Shown in pieces: positions 16,548-25,696 of a stretch of 64,000 bases of DNA; the first letter of the stretch is position 1, and every line of letters starts with the position of its first letter. The translations under genes and the position numbers were made by a program. Under the pieces are notes generated by a model that saw nothing but the letters and a program-made list of their open reading frames with translations, did not search any database and was not told the origin of the DNA. This DNA is from an uncultured Muribaculaceae bacterium (GTDB lineage: Bacteria > Bacteroidota > Bacteroidia > Bacteroidales > Muribaculaceae): assembly GCA_910579995.1 (NCBI GenBank), contig CAJTWH010000003.1, positions 1-64,000 of the forward strand, read 5' to 3'.

Positions 16548-17333
16548 TTAGCTGCGTATCTTATGACGCTTCGTACATTTTGAAATAAGCTCCTTGGCAA
16601 GCTGGATATGGCTTGTCGCACCACGGCTCTCCGAATCATAAAGCAGAGCCGGCAGACCATGGCTCGGAGCCTCGCTCAGACGGATATTGCGCGGAATTAC
16701 AGTGTTGAACACCATATCCGCGAAATGCCCCTTGAGTTCTTCATATATCTGGTTGGCCAGACGAAGGCGCGCATCGTACATCGTAAGCAGGAAACCTTCG
16801 ATTTCGAGCTCAGGGTTGAGCCTTGATTTGATAATGCGTATTGTATTGAGGAGCTTGCTGATTCCCTCCAGAGCGAAATACTCCGCCTGCACAGGTATTA
16901 TCACCGAGTCAGCGGCAGTGAGCGCGTTGACTGTGATCAGACCCAACGATGGAGAGCAGTCGATAATGATGAAATCATATTTTTCCTTTACCGGCGAGAG
17001 AAGGCGCGCAAGCACACGCTCACGGTCGGGTTTGGAGATAAGCTCGATTTCGGCGCCGGCAAGGTCTATGCGCGAGCCGACGAGGAAAAGACCGTCCATA
17101 CACGTAGGCACTTCGGAACCATCGAGTGGATATCCGTCGACCATACATTCGTAGATTGATGAGCTCATCGAGCGAGGATCGATGCCATAACCTGAAGTGG
17201 CATTGGCCTGAGGGTCGGCGTCGATGATAAGAACCTTCTTACCCTCGGCGGCCAATGAGGCGGCCAGATTTATGGTAGTCGTTGTCTTGCCAACGCCTCC
17301 TTTTTGGTTAGCTATCGCTATGATTTTTCCCAT
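16548..17333 (-). CDS. parA: Chromosome partitioning ATPase ParA (Soj)
   Basis: 261 residues from the ATG at 17333. The upstream in-frame extension to 17432 is rejected because it covers the promoter and lacks homology. Deviant Walker A KGGVGKTTT at residues 10-18, Walker A' DADPQAN, and Walker B region FIIIDCSPSLG are all present. The protein forms ATP-dependent gradients on the nucleoid and moves ParB-parS. First gene of the six-gene operon that ends with the MATE exporter. Confidence 0.96.
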   Translation of the reverse strand: MGKIIAIANQKGGVGKTTTTINLAASLAAEGKKVLIIDADPQANATSGYGIDPRSMSSSIYECMVDGYPLDGSEVPTCMDGLFLVGSRIDLAGAEIELISKPDRERVLARLLSPVKEKYDFIIIDCSPSLGLITVNALTAADSVIIPVQAEYFALEGISKLLNTIRIIKSRLNPELEIEGFLLTMYDARLRLANQIYEELKGHFADMVFNTVIPRNIRLSEAPSHGLPALLYDSESRGATSHIQLAKELISKCTKRHKIRS

Positions 17334-17361
17334 AGTTATACTATTGTGAGAGATTTGAATG

Positions 17362-17369
17362 CAAAGTAA
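17362..17369 (-). promoter_or_regulatory. parA operon -7 box
   Basis: TTACTTTG on the minus strand (7/8 to consensus). The predicted start is about 22 nt upstream of the parA ATG. A TTTG lies close upstream. Confidence 0.5.
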
Positions 17370-17482
17370 CAAAGAATATGTGAAACAAAAAAATTTTGTT
17401 CCACGAAAATCACTTTTATGTTGATAATACAACTTTTATGTTGATAACTTCGTCCCCGTTTTTATCTCTCGGAAATTAGCAG

Positions 17483-17490
17483 TAATTTTG
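17483..17490 (+). promoter_or_regulatory. -7 box TAATTTTG abutting the HAD gene start
   Basis: A perfect consensus box ending only 4 bp before the ATG at 17495. With the usual 5-8 nt spacing the transcript would start at or within the start codon, implying a leaderless message. Confidence 0.6.
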
Positions 17491-17494
17491 CACC

Positions 17495-18286
17495 ATGGAA
17501 ATAAAAGCAATATTTTTCGATATAGACGGCACGCTGGTGCCTTTTGGCGACCATAGACCGCCCCAAGAAGTGATCGAGGCCATCACTGCCCTGAGGGCCC
17601 GCGGAATAAAAGTATTTGTGGCCACCGGACGCCACGCCGTATGGATCGACAATCTCGACGGCATTGAATTCGACGGCTTCGTAACCGCAAACGGCAGCAT
17701 GTGCGTAGAGTCTGACCGAACGACTGTGACATATTCACACCCTATCGCCCATGAAGACGTAGAACGGCTCATGAACGCCAAGGCAGATCTCGACCTCGAG
17801 TTCTGTCTCGTAGCCGAAGATGGCGAGAATATATTAACCGGTATCAACAAAAATGTAAAGGATGTTTGCAGCCTCATCAACATCCCTCCTATCCCGGTCA
17901 GGCCGATAGAAAGTATCTGCCACAAACCGATAGTGCAGATGATGGCTTTCGGAGAGCCCGAGAAATGGAGCTCTCCACTACTCTACTCAGATGTGCTGAA
18001 GAGCTGCAGTCCTACAAGCTGGAATCCATATTTCTGCGACATTATCCCCAAAGGCAGCAGCAAAAGCAAAGGCATAGCAAAAATGCTTGAGATTCATGGT
18101 ATAAGCAGAGACAACACCATGGCCTTCGGCGACGGCGACAATGATATCACAATGCTGGAGTATTGCAATGTCGGCGTCGCCATGGGCAACGGCTCTGAAA
18201 CAGTCAAGGCTGCCGCCGATTACATCACCGACGACTGCCGCGACCATGGCATAATAAACGCCCTCACCCACTTCGGGATCTTATAA
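17495..18286 (+). CDS. HAD-superfamily Cof-type sugar phosphatase
   Basis: 263 residues. Motif I FFDIDGT starts at residue 7, motif II is in VFVATGR, and motif IV is FGDGDNDITML near residue 210, followed by GVAMGNG. The large C2 cap insertion identifies the Cof/YbiV subfamily, phosphatases of phosphosugars and related metabolites in the cytoplasm. The start cannot be later because motif I is only six residues in. A strong terminator follows 8 bp after the stop, so it is a single-gene unit divergent from parA. Confidence 0.92.
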   Translation: MEIKAIFFDIDGTLVPFGDHRPPQEVIEAITALRARGIKVFVATGRHAVWIDNLDGIEFDGFVTANGSMCVESDRTTVTYSHPIAHEDVERLMNAKADLDLEFCLVAEDGENILTGINKNVKDVCSLINIPPIPVRPIESICHKPIVQMMAFGEPEKWSSPLLYSDVLKSCSPTSWNPYFCDIIPKGSSKSKGIAKMLEIHGISRDNTMAFGDGDNDITMLEYCNVGVAMGNGSETVKAAADYITDDCRDHGIINALTHFGIL

Positions 18287-18294
18287 ATTTTATC

Positions 18295-18325
18295 AGCCCG
18301 AGGCAAACCGCCTCGGGCTTTTGTT
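18295..18325 (+). terminator. Rho-independent terminator after the HAD gene
   Basis: Arms AGCCCGAGG (18295-18303) and CCTCGGGCT (18311-18319) with a 7-nt loop, followed by TTTTG. Confidence 0.9.
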
Positions 18326-18381
18326 TGTTATGGTAGTATAAAGTATTTACTCTCAACGTTTGCAACTAAAAAACTACTACT

Positions 18382-19173
18382 ATGGCAACGAACGACAACA
18401 ACCGGCCAACCGATACCGGTAAAAAGAGCCTCAAGGCCAGCCCGGAGCAGGCTAAGCTCAATCCGCACCATGAAGCGGGCAGGCTGCGCGCACACACCGA
18501 CGAAGACGATGTTGTTGTGCCCGCAGTAACCGCCGATGTCGATGAAACTCCTAAATTCATACGTTATGGAGCCGCTGTGCTCCTCGGCCTCGCTTTCGGT
18601 GTGGGCTGCTATATATGGGTAGATGGAGTGCCTTCGGCTCCACAGCGTCCACGAGGTGTGAAAGCCGCTCCCACTGAGCAGTATTTCACTCAGGCAGGAC
18701 TATACGACAACAGCAAACTTTCCGGCACTATTCCCGATCCGTTTGTTTCTCCTTTCGAGCCAACTCTTGAGATGGCTTCCGACAATGCCGCAGAAGTGGC
18801 AACCGATGTCAACACGACAAGCCCGACGACAGCGGCTACCGAGTATGTGGCTGTAAATCCTGTTGGCTCCAAGCTGATCTATCTGTTCAAATACGATTCT
18901 ACCAACGTGCCGGAGAATCCTCAGCTCACCCAGATGGCACGCGTAGCCAAAGACAAGGGGCTGACTCTTGATGTTCGCGCTTATACCGACGAACACGGAC
19001 GCGCAGCCTACAACCAGCGTTTGAGCGAGCGCCGCGCAAGGGCAATCGGCGATTATCTGATAGCCCATGGCGTACCGGCCTCTAAAGTTTCTGTCCACGG
19101 CATGGGCCCGACACATGCCTACGCCAACGACGCACAAGACCGACGTGCCGAGGTAGTAGTGGTGCAACCGTAG
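18382..19173 (+). CDS. Membrane-anchored OmpA-domain protein
   Basis: 263 residues. A hydrophilic cytoplasmic part (1-60) is followed by one membrane segment (about 62-80, YGAAVLLGLAFGVGCYIWV), a Thr/Ala-rich periplasmic linker, and an OmpA-like peptidoglycan-binding domain (about 165-263) with NPQLTQMARVAKDKG, AYTDEHGRAAYNQRLSERRARAI and a C-terminal RRAEV. The Asp and Arg residues that bind diaminopimelate in OmpA domains are conserved in TDEHG...LSERRA. It probably tethers the inner membrane to the cell wall. Single-gene unit with its own terminator; start at 18382 follows a weak AACGTTTG box. Confidence 0.88.
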   Translation: MATNDNNRPTDTGKKSLKASPEQAKLNPHHEAGRLRAHTDEDDVVVPAVTADVDETPKFIRYGAAVLLGLAFGVGCYIWVDGVPSAPQRPRGVKAAPTEQYFTQAGLYDNSKLSGTIPDPFVSPFEPTLEMASDNAAEVATDVNTTSPTTAATEYVAVNPVGSKLIYLFKYDSTNVPENPQLTQMARVAKDKGLTLDVRAYTDEHGRAAYNQRLSERRARAIGDYLIAHGVPASKVSVHGMGPTHAYANDAQDRRAEVVVVQP

Positions 19174-19199
19174 CACTACCGTCCCATCATTATATAGTC

Positions 19200-19243
19200 A
19201 ATCGCCGCAGAGGAGCGCACCCCTGCGGCGATTGTATTTTTTT
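19200..19243 (+). terminator. Rho-independent terminator after the OmpA-domain gene
   Basis: AATCGCCGCA (19200-19209) and TGCGGCGATT (19224-19233) form a perfect 10-bp stem, followed by a T tract (19237-19243). It separates the gene from convergent folE. Confidence 0.9.
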
Positions 19244-19256
19244 ACAACTCAATAAA

Positions 19257-19829
19257 CTACTTTATCGAATTAAGAAATTCGGCACGCAAAGCCGGATCGG
19301 AGAAGACTCCGTTATAGTGCATTGTTGTGGTTGACGAGTGCTGTTTCTCAACTCCTCTCATCTTCATGCACAAATGCTCTCCCGAGCACACCACTATCAC
19401 ACCCTTGGCTCCTGTAAGACGACTGACAGCGTCGGCTATTTGGGCTGTGAAGCGTTCCTGCACCTGCAGGCGGCGTGCATATACATCGACTACACGGGCA
19501 AGCTTGCTTAACCCGACAATTTTACCGTCGGGAATATAGCCGATCGACACCTTACCGAAGAATGGAAGCACATGGTGCTCGCACAGCGAATAGAACTCAA
19601 TGTCATTGACCGCCACAATCTGCGAGCCTTCATGCTCAAAGAGAGCTTCACCTACAACCTCATCCACGTTCTGGCGATAGCCTTTGGTAAGAAACCACAA
19701 AGCCTTGGCAGCACGCATGGGAGTACGCACAAGGCCCTCCCTGGCGGTATCTTCGCCCAAGAGGCTTATTATGCTATCGATGTGCGAGGCTATCGCCTCT
19801 ATACGTTGTTGATCGCTGAGCTGATCCAT
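19257..19829 (-). CDS. folE: GTP cyclohydrolase I
   Basis: 190 residues. Catalyses GTP to 7,8-dihydroneopterin triphosphate, the first step of folate synthesis. Zn ligands and catalytic motifs: SLCEHHVLPF, SGEHLCMKMRG and SSTTTMHYNGVF; substrate pocket GLSKLARVVDVYARR. Length is normal for the homodecameric type I enzyme. The ATG overlaps the SPOR gene stop (TAATG), so the two are coupled; tpiA heads the transcript. Confidence 0.96.
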   Translation of the reverse strand: MDQLSDQQRIEAIASHIDSIISLLGEDTAREGLVRTPMRAAKALWFLTKGYRQNVDEVVGEALFEHEGSQIVAVNDIEFYSLCEHHVLPFFGKVSIGYIPDGKIVGLSKLARVVDVYARRLQVQERFTAQIADAVSRLTGAKGVIVVCSGEHLCMKMRGVEKQHSSTTTMHYNGVFSDPALRAEFLNSIK

Positions 19830-20323
19830 TACTCGTAAGTATTAATTTTATCGCGCACTATGCGCATGTAGGCAGCCATAGAGGGAAAAGCGTGGCGCAA
19901 TTCAGCCATGGCAGCTTCGGCCTCGGCACGTGTGCGGAAATCGCCAACTTTGACTCGCCAATAAGGCGAGTTGAACATGATATACGACCTCATGCCCGGA
20001 AATGCTGCTTTTACCTGAGCATGACGCGCTTCCGCTTGGCCGCGGGCAGTGCGGGGATTGTTATCGTCGAAAATCTGCACACGGTAGCCCGTACGGGTTG
20101 TAGCATGTGTACTTCCCGAAGCCGACGTTTCCACATGATCGGCAGCTTCCACGGCGTTTGTCTGTTCAGGAGCCGGAGACTTGAGGAGCTTATCCAAGGC
20201 TGCCGGCTGGTCTATTGTAATATTGCCGGAGGCGTTGATATGCTGCACAATGCCGGTTTCCCGGGCTGTCGCACCTGCGAATGTCAAGGCAATCGACAGA
20301 ACTAAGCTTGTGAGTTTCGACAT
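19829..20323 (-). CDS. SPOR-domain periplasmic protein
   Basis: 164 residues with a signal peptide (LVLSIALTFAGATA), a variable linker, and a C-terminal SPOR domain (about 85-158: YRVQIFDDNN, YWRVKVGDFRTRAEAEAAMAEL). SPOR domains bind denuded glycan strands at division sites. Located between tpiA (67 bp upstream) and folE (1-bp overlap). Confidence 0.88.
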   Translation of the reverse strand: MSKLTSLVLSIALTFAGATARETGIVQHINASGNITIDQPAALDKLLKSPAPEQTNAVEAADHVETSASGSTHATTRTGYRVQIFDDNNPRTARGQAEARHAQVKAAFPGMRSYIMFNSPYWRVKVGDFRTRAEAEAAMAELRHAFPSMAAYMRIVRDKINTYE

Positions 20324-20390
20324 AATATAAGAATAGCCAAACTTGCTCCTGTCGTTTCACAGAAGCAAGCTTGGATATGAAGGCTTGTTA

Positions 20391-21146
20391 TTAGAAAGCG
20401 TTTACAATGCCCATGAAGTCAGCGCATTTGAGAGCTGCGCCACCGATAAGGCCACCGTCGATATCAGGTTTGGCGAAGAGCTCTGCAGCGTTAGAGGGCT
20501 TGCAGCTGCCGCCATAGAGAATCGAGGTGTTTTCTGCTACTTCAGCACCATATTTGCCGGCGATAACGCTGCGGATCCATGCGTGCATGTCCTCGGCCTG
20601 CTCGGGAGTAGCGGTTTTGCCGGTGCCGATAGCCCACACGGGTTCGTAAGCAAGAACGATTTTACCGAAATCTTCGGCGCTGAGGTTGAAGAGGCCTTCT
20701 TCTACCTGACGACGTACAACTTCGTTGAATGTGCCGTCTTCACGCTCTGAAAGAACTTCACCAATGCAGAAAATAGGAGTAAGACCGTTTTCAAGGGCAA
20801 GAGCCACTTTCTCACGAAGGGTCTCTGCAGTCTCGCCATAGTACTGACGACGCTCGCTGTGACCGAGGATCACATATTTTGCTGTGGTAGAGGCCACCAT
20901 AGGAGCTGAAACCTCACCGGTATAGGCACCGGATTTGTGGTCGGCGCAGTTCTCGGCACCAAGACCGAGGCGGGTCTGGTCGATAACGGCTGCCACGGGG
21001 CACAGATGGGTGAAGGGTACGCAGATCACTACATCACATTTGGGGGTAGCGGCTGCAAGTGCTTCGTTTACTTCTTTGGCAAGAGCGACACCTTCGGGTA
21101 CGGTGGTGTTCATTTTCCAGTTGCCGGCAACGATATTCTTTCTCAT
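20391..21146 (-). CDS. tpiA: Triosephosphate isomerase
   Basis: 251 residues. Interconverts dihydroxyacetone phosphate and glyceraldehyde 3-phosphate. NWKMN near residue 11 holds the catalytic Lys, GHSERR the catalytic His, and AYEPVWAIGTGKTAT the catalytic Glu and start of loop 6; GGSCKPSNA and GGLIGGAALK are the phosphate-binding loops. Normal length. First gene of the tpiA-SPOR-folE unit with a clear promoter upstream. Confidence 0.97.
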   Translation of the reverse strand: MRKNIVAGNWKMNTTVPEGVALAKEVNEALAAATPKCDVVICVPFTHLCPVAAVIDQTRLGLGAENCADHKSGAYTGEVSAPMVASTTAKYVILGHSERRQYYGETAETLREKVALALENGLTPIFCIGEVLSEREDGTFNEVVRRQVEEGLFNLSAEDFGKIVLAYEPVWAIGTGKTATPEQAEDMHAWIRSVIAGKYGAEVAENTSILYGGSCKPSNAAELFAKPDIDGGLIGGAALKCADFMGIVNAF

Positions 21147-21186
21147 TGTTATAGTGTATAATTTGAATTTTTGCCTTTAGCGGCTA

Positions 21187-21218
21187 CAAAATTAGCGAGA
21201 ATTTTGCAGTCGGCCAAA
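21187..21218 (-). promoter_or_regulatory. tpiA promoter: TTTG - 20 bp - TAATTTTG
   Basis: The minus-strand -7 box TAATTTTG (plus 21187-21194) and -33 TTTG (plus 21215-21218) are separated by 20 bp. Predicted start near 21181, leaving a 35-nt leader. Confidence 0.75.
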
Positions 21219-21233
21219 TATCGGGGCAAAAAA

Positions 21234-22601
21234 CTACCATCCGCCGCCGAGGGTTTTATAAAGATTGATAAGAGCGAGATACTCGTCGCGGACGGCATTG
21301 CTAAGCCCTACCTGCGCCTCGAAATATCGGCGCTGGGCGTCAAGTACATCGATATAGTTGATCACGCCCATGCTATATTGCATATATGCCAGCTGCGCAT
21401 ATTTGCGGGCGGCGTCAAGAAGCTCGCGGCGGCGCTCGGTGGTCTGCTTGATGAGGCGGAAAGTGATTGTGGCGTTCGACACTTCTTCAAATGCCGTGAG
21501 CACTTTCTGCTCATACTTCAGGCGGCTCTGCTCGTAGGCTGCTATCGACGCCTTATACTTGCGTTTGTTGCGGCCGAAGTCAAGTATTGTGCCGGTAATC
21601 TGTCCCAGAACGTATGTAAAGGGCGATTTGAAAAAGCCGGCAAGCTCATTGTTTTCCCATCCACCCACAAGGTCGATACGCAGACGAGGGAAACGGTCGG
21701 CATAAGTCACGCCAACATTTGCAAGCGATGAAGCAAGGGCTGCCTCGGCCGAGCGAAGGTCGGGGCGCCGCTGAAGCAAGGTCGAGGGCAGGCCCACCGG
21801 AAATTCCTGACGGATTGGCTCGTTGAGCGACAGGGTGCCCCGCGATATTTCCTGACCGGGATAGCGGCCCAACAATAGCGAGATGGCATTTTTCTGTACT
21901 TCTATCTGACGTTCGAGCCCCGGGATGAGAGCTGCTGTCGACGCATACTCCACCTGTGCCTGCTGATAGACTGTCTCAGGGGTCAGACCGCCTTCAAAGC
22001 GCAATTTGGCCTTGTTGAGATTCTCCTCGCGGGTAAAGAGTGTGCGGCGCACGATGGCAAGCTCATTGTCAAGCGCAAGCAGACGCACGTATGCTCCGGC
22101 AATCTCGGATATCAGCGTTATCTGCATTGCTCTTTGATCTTCGACACTCGCTATATATTGGGCCTCGCTCTTGCGGCGCGACCATTTCAGGCCGCCCCAT
22201 AAATCCACTTCCCAACTCAGACGTGCCTTCAGACTGAACTCCGGGTCTTCTACATGAGCCTCGTTATGGTAATCGTTTGTCTCATGATCAGCAAGGACGA
22301 GGCCGCTGAGGGTCGGGGCATAATTGAGTTTGTCTACACCATAAAGCTGGCGCATCTGCTCTACCCTCGCTGCCGCGGCAAGGAAATCGCGGTTGTTGTC
22401 AAGGGCTTCGCGGATAAGAGCCACCATGGTGGAATCGCTGTAGAACTCCCACCATTTCATATCGGCCATCGTTGCTGTATCGGTTGCATTTCCGGCAAGC
22501 GACACGGGAAGATTGAGCTGAGGCTCCGTGCAATTCTTTACGCCTGAGCATGAAGCGAAAATCATGCCGGCGATGATATATATGAGTATGCGGATTTTCA
22601 T
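21234..22601 (-). CDS. RND efflux outer-membrane factor (NodT/TolC family lipoprotein)
   Basis: 455 residues. Signal peptide with lipobox FASC (Cys18), then two outer-membrane efflux repeats with the typical long alpha-barrel helices; motifs LNYAPTLSG, ELAIVRRTLFTREENL, LPSTLLQRRPDLRSAEAALA and NYIDVLDAQRRYFEAQVGL identify the OprM/CusC-like branch. It forms the trimeric outer-membrane channel for the pump encoded upstream. Start overlaps the permease stop by 4 bp. Last gene of the operon. Confidence 0.94.
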   Translation of the reverse strand: MKIRILIYIIAGMIFASCSGVKNCTEPQLNLPVSLAGNATDTATMADMKWWEFYSDSTMVALIREALDNNRDFLAAAARVEQMRQLYGVDKLNYAPTLSGLVLADHETNDYHNEAHVEDPEFSLKARLSWEVDLWGGLKWSRRKSEAQYIASVEDQRAMQITLISEIAGAYVRLLALDNELAIVRRTLFTREENLNKAKLRFEGGLTPETVYQQAQVEYASTAALIPGLERQIEVQKNAISLLLGRYPGQEISRGTLSLNEPIRQEFPVGLPSTLLQRRPDLRSAEAALASSLANVGVTYADRFPRLRIDLVGGWENNELAGFFKSPFTYVLGQITGTILDFGRNKRKYKASIAAYEQSRLKYEQKVLTAFEEVSNATITFRLIKQTTERRRELLDAARKYAQLAYMQYSMGVINYIDVLDAQRRYFEAQVGLSNAVRDEYLALINLYKTLGGGW

Positions 22602-25600
22602 TTTTTCGAGAGTTTTTTCTTTGCCTTATCTATCAGAACAAAGAAGAATGGCACAAATACAATACCTACTGTAATGGCAACGAGCATACCGAAGAACACA
22701 CCCGTGCCGATATCGCGTCGGGCAGCCGAGCCGGGGCCGGTGGCGAAAACGAGAGGCAGAAGACCGAGCATAAATGCCAGCGATGTCATCACAAGCGGAC
22801 GGAAACGCAGGCGGGCTGCTGTCAAGGCGCCATGCACGGCGTCGGCACCCTTGTCGACTTCTTCTTTTGCAAATTCCACGATGAGAATAGCGTTTTTGGC
22901 TACAAGACCTACAAGCATTACAAGGCCAATCTGGAAATAAATATTGTTTTCGAGGCCGCAGGCTATAATGCCGAGGTAAGCTCCGACACCGGCTACGGGC
23001 AAGGACAATATAACAGCCAGAGGCACTGTCCAGCTCTCATACAAGGCTGCGAGGAAGAGGAAGACAAAGAGGAACGCAAGTCCGAGCACGGCTGCGGTAT
23101 TGCCCGAATTATGCTTCTGCTGATAAGAAAGGCCCGACCATTCCACGCCTATATCCTCAGGCAAATGCTCGCGTACAAGCTGCTCAAGCTTAGCCATAGC
23201 CTCGCCTGTACTGTAGCCGCTGCCGTCCTCGCCCGATACTGTGGCGGAGTTGAACATATTGAAGCGTTTCACCGAGCCCGGACCCGATGTATACCGGCTC
23301 GTGCCAAGCGACGCAATCGGCACCATATTACCCTGCGAGCTTCTCACAAAGTAGAGATTCAGATCGCCGCGCGACTGGCGGTAGGGAGCCTCGGCCTGTA
23401 TATACACACGGTAGATACGGTTGAACATATTGAAATCGTTGACATATACCGAACCGGTAAACGCTTTCATTGTCGAGAAGATATCGCTCATCGGTATTCC
23501 CTGAAGCTGGGCCTTGTCGCGGTCAACATCAAAGAAAAGCTGAGGTATATCGGTCTGCAGCGATGTCGACAGACCGGCAAACTCCGGGCATTGGTCGGCA
23601 TAATAGCGCAAGGTATCCACAGCGTTGGCAAGGTCTGCGTATGTGGCGTTGCCGCGTGCCTCAAGCACCATCTCGAATCCACCCGACGTACCCAGACCCG
23701 GGATAATGGCCGGAGTGAAGAAATATGCCTTTGCCTCAGGATATTGAGCCAGCTCCGCCGACACGCGCTCGCGCAGTTCGGCAAGACTGTTGTTGCCGCG
23801 CTCGTCGGCAGGTTTCAATATTACCGTAAGCTGGGCATGAGCCTGATTTGTGCCCATTCGCGGCGATGAACCGGTGACATTGAGCACATACTCCACATCC
23901 TTGTCGGCGAGGAGGAAATCCATTGCCCGCTCTGTAATCTCACGTGTGCGCTCAATCGTAGCGCCCTCAGGCAGCTCAAGTTCTACAGTGAAATAGCCTT
24001 GGTCTTCAGGCGACATGAAACTGGTCGGTACAAGACGGTTACAAACAAAGATTATCACAATCGCCATGCCGAAGGCCGCGAGCATGCGCTTGGGATTGGC
24101 AATCGACCGGCCCACCATACGGCAATAGAAATGATTGCCCCGCATGAGCCAGTAGTTTATCAGACGGAAGAAGCGGCGTTTACGCGTATGCGTCTGCGGA
24201 CGGAGCAGCTTGGCACACATCACCGGTGACAGCGTCAAGGCAACAACGGTCGAGATTATCACACTCACTGCAATGGTGATGGTAAACTGGCGATAGAGCT
24301 GTCCGGTGATACCGGGAAGGAAACTTACCGGCACAAACACGGCGCAAAGAACAAGCGACATGGCAATCAGCGCGCTTCCAAGGCCCTCCATCGCCCGCCG
24401 GGTTGCCTCTGTCGGACTTACATGCTCTCGCTCCATTATGCGGTCTACATTCTCCACCACCACAATCGCGTCATCGACAACGATACCGATAGCGAGGATA
24501 AGGCCGAGCAAGGTGAGCATGTTGAGCGAGAATCCGAATATGAGCATGACGCCGAATGTACCGATAAGCGAGATCGGCACAGCGATAACCGGAATGAGCG
24601 TTGCGCGCCAGTTCTGCAGTGAGAGGAACACTACAAGAATCACAAGCAACAATGCTTCGAAAAATGTGCGGTACACATGGTGTATCGATTCCGATATATA
24701 TGTCGTCATATCGAAAGGAATCTCGTAGCGCAAGCCTTCGGGGAATCCTTTTGCAATCTCATCCATTGTCGCCTTTACCTGATCGGCCACATCCATGGCA
24801 TTTGAGCCGGGAAGCATACCGATTTCAAGCACGGCAGCGTTGCCGCCGTTGATACCACTCTCGGTGCTGTAGCTCGAAGCTTCGAGGCTCACACGGGCTA
24901 CATCCTTGAGGCGTATGATAGAGCCGTTTGCATTGGCTCTGATTACAATATCCTCGAATTCGGCCACACTTGAGAGTCGTCCGCGGGCAATGATAGGCAC
25001 CGTCTTGTCGATACCCTCCATCGGTGCCTGGCCGAGTACACCGGCTGCCGACTCGCGGTTCTGGTCTTTGAGTGCATTCTGTATATCTTTTACGGTAAGA
25101 CCCATGTCGGCAAGTTTGTCGGGCTGCACATATATCTGCATGGCATAATAGCGGCCACCGACATTGCGTATCGAGCCTACTCCCGGAACACGACGCAAGG
25201 GATCGAGCACATTGAGAGTGGCATAGTTGGAAAGGTATATCTCGTCGAACTTCGGGTCGGATGACAGAAGAGTTATGGTCATCAGTTTGTTGGCCGTTTC
25301 TTTTTCCACACTGATACCATTCTGCACAACCTCGGCCGGCAGACGGCTTTCAGCCTTTTTCACTCGGTTCTGCACATCAACAGCCGCAAGTTCGGGGTCA
25401 ACATCGATATCAAAAGTGATAAGCGCTGAGAATCCGCCTGAGTTGGAGCTCGACGAACTCATATATATCATGCCGGGGGTGCCATTGAGCTCCTGCTCCA
25501 AAGGTGTAGCCACAGCTTGGGTCACGGTCATTGCGTCGGCACCGGGATATGAGGCGGTCACCTTCACTACCGGCGGCACAATCTGCGGATATTGGTCTAC

Positions 25601-25696
25601 GGGAAGCATAGCCAGACCTATGCAACCCAAGATGGTGATCACTATCGATATTACGATAGAAAACACCGGATGGTCAAGGAAAAAGTTGCGTTTCAT
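22598..25696 (-). CDS. RND efflux pump permease (HAE1/AcrB family)
   Basis: 1032 residues, normal for AcrB-type pumps. The N-terminus FFLDHPVFSIVISIVITILG is the canonical TM1; GIVVDDAIVVVENVDRIM carries the two proton-relay Asp residues of TM4, and GLVAKNAILIVEFAKE the TM10 Lys. Two large periplasmic loops follow TM1 and TM7. Proton-driven export of hydrophobic compounds. Overlaps both neighbours by 4 bp. Confidence 0.96.
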   Translation of the reverse strand: MKRNFFLDHPVFSIVISIVITILGCIGLAMLPVDQYPQIVPPVVKVTASYPGADAMTVTQAVATPLEQELNGTPGMIYMSSSSSNSGGFSALITFDIDVDPELAAVDVQNRVKKAESRLPAEVVQNGISVEKETANKLMTITLLSSDPKFDEIYLSNYATLNVLDPLRRVPGVGSIRNVGGRYYAMQIYVQPDKLADMGLTVKDIQNALKDQNRESAAGVLGQAPMEGIDKTVPIIARGRLSSVAEFEDIVIRANANGSIIRLKDVARVSLEASSYSTESGINGGNAAVLEIGMLPGSNAMDVADQVKATMDEIAKGFPEGLRYEIPFDMTTYISESIHHVYRTFFEALLLVILVVFLSLQNWRATLIPVIAVPISLIGTFGVMLIFGFSLNMLTLLGLILAIGIVVDDAIVVVENVDRIMEREHVSPTEATRRAMEGLGSALIAMSLVLCAVFVPVSFLPGITGQLYRQFTITIAVSVIISTVVALTLSPVMCAKLLRPQTHTRKRRFFRLINYWLMRGNHFYCRMVGRSIANPKRMLAAFGMAIVIIFVCNRLVPTSFMSPEDQGYFTVELELPEGATIERTREITERAMDFLLADKDVEYVLNVTGSSPRMGTNQAHAQLTVILKPADERGNNSLAELRERVSAELAQYPEAKAYFFTPAIIPGLGTSGGFEMVLEARGNATYADLANAVDTLRYYADQCPEFAGLSTSLQTDIPQLFFDVDRDKAQLQGIPMSDIFSTMKAFTGSVYVNDFNMFNRIYRVYIQAEAPYRQSRGDLNLYFVRSSQGNMVPIASLGTSRYTSGPGSVKRFNMFNSATVSGEDGSGYSTGEAMAKLEQLVREHLPEDIGVEWSGLSYQQKHNSGNTAAVLGLAFLFVFLFLAALYESWTVPLAVILSLPVAGVGAYLGIIACGLENNIYFQIGLVMLVGLVAKNAILIVEFAKEEVDKGADAVHGALTAARLRFRPLVMTSLAFMLGLLPLVFATGPGSAARRDIGTGVFFGMLVAITVGIVFVPFFFVLIDKAKKKLSKK

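Noticed and set aside
17390..17410. parS site near parA
   Set aside because: Only a half-match (GTTCCACG) is present; the second half of the palindrome is missing.
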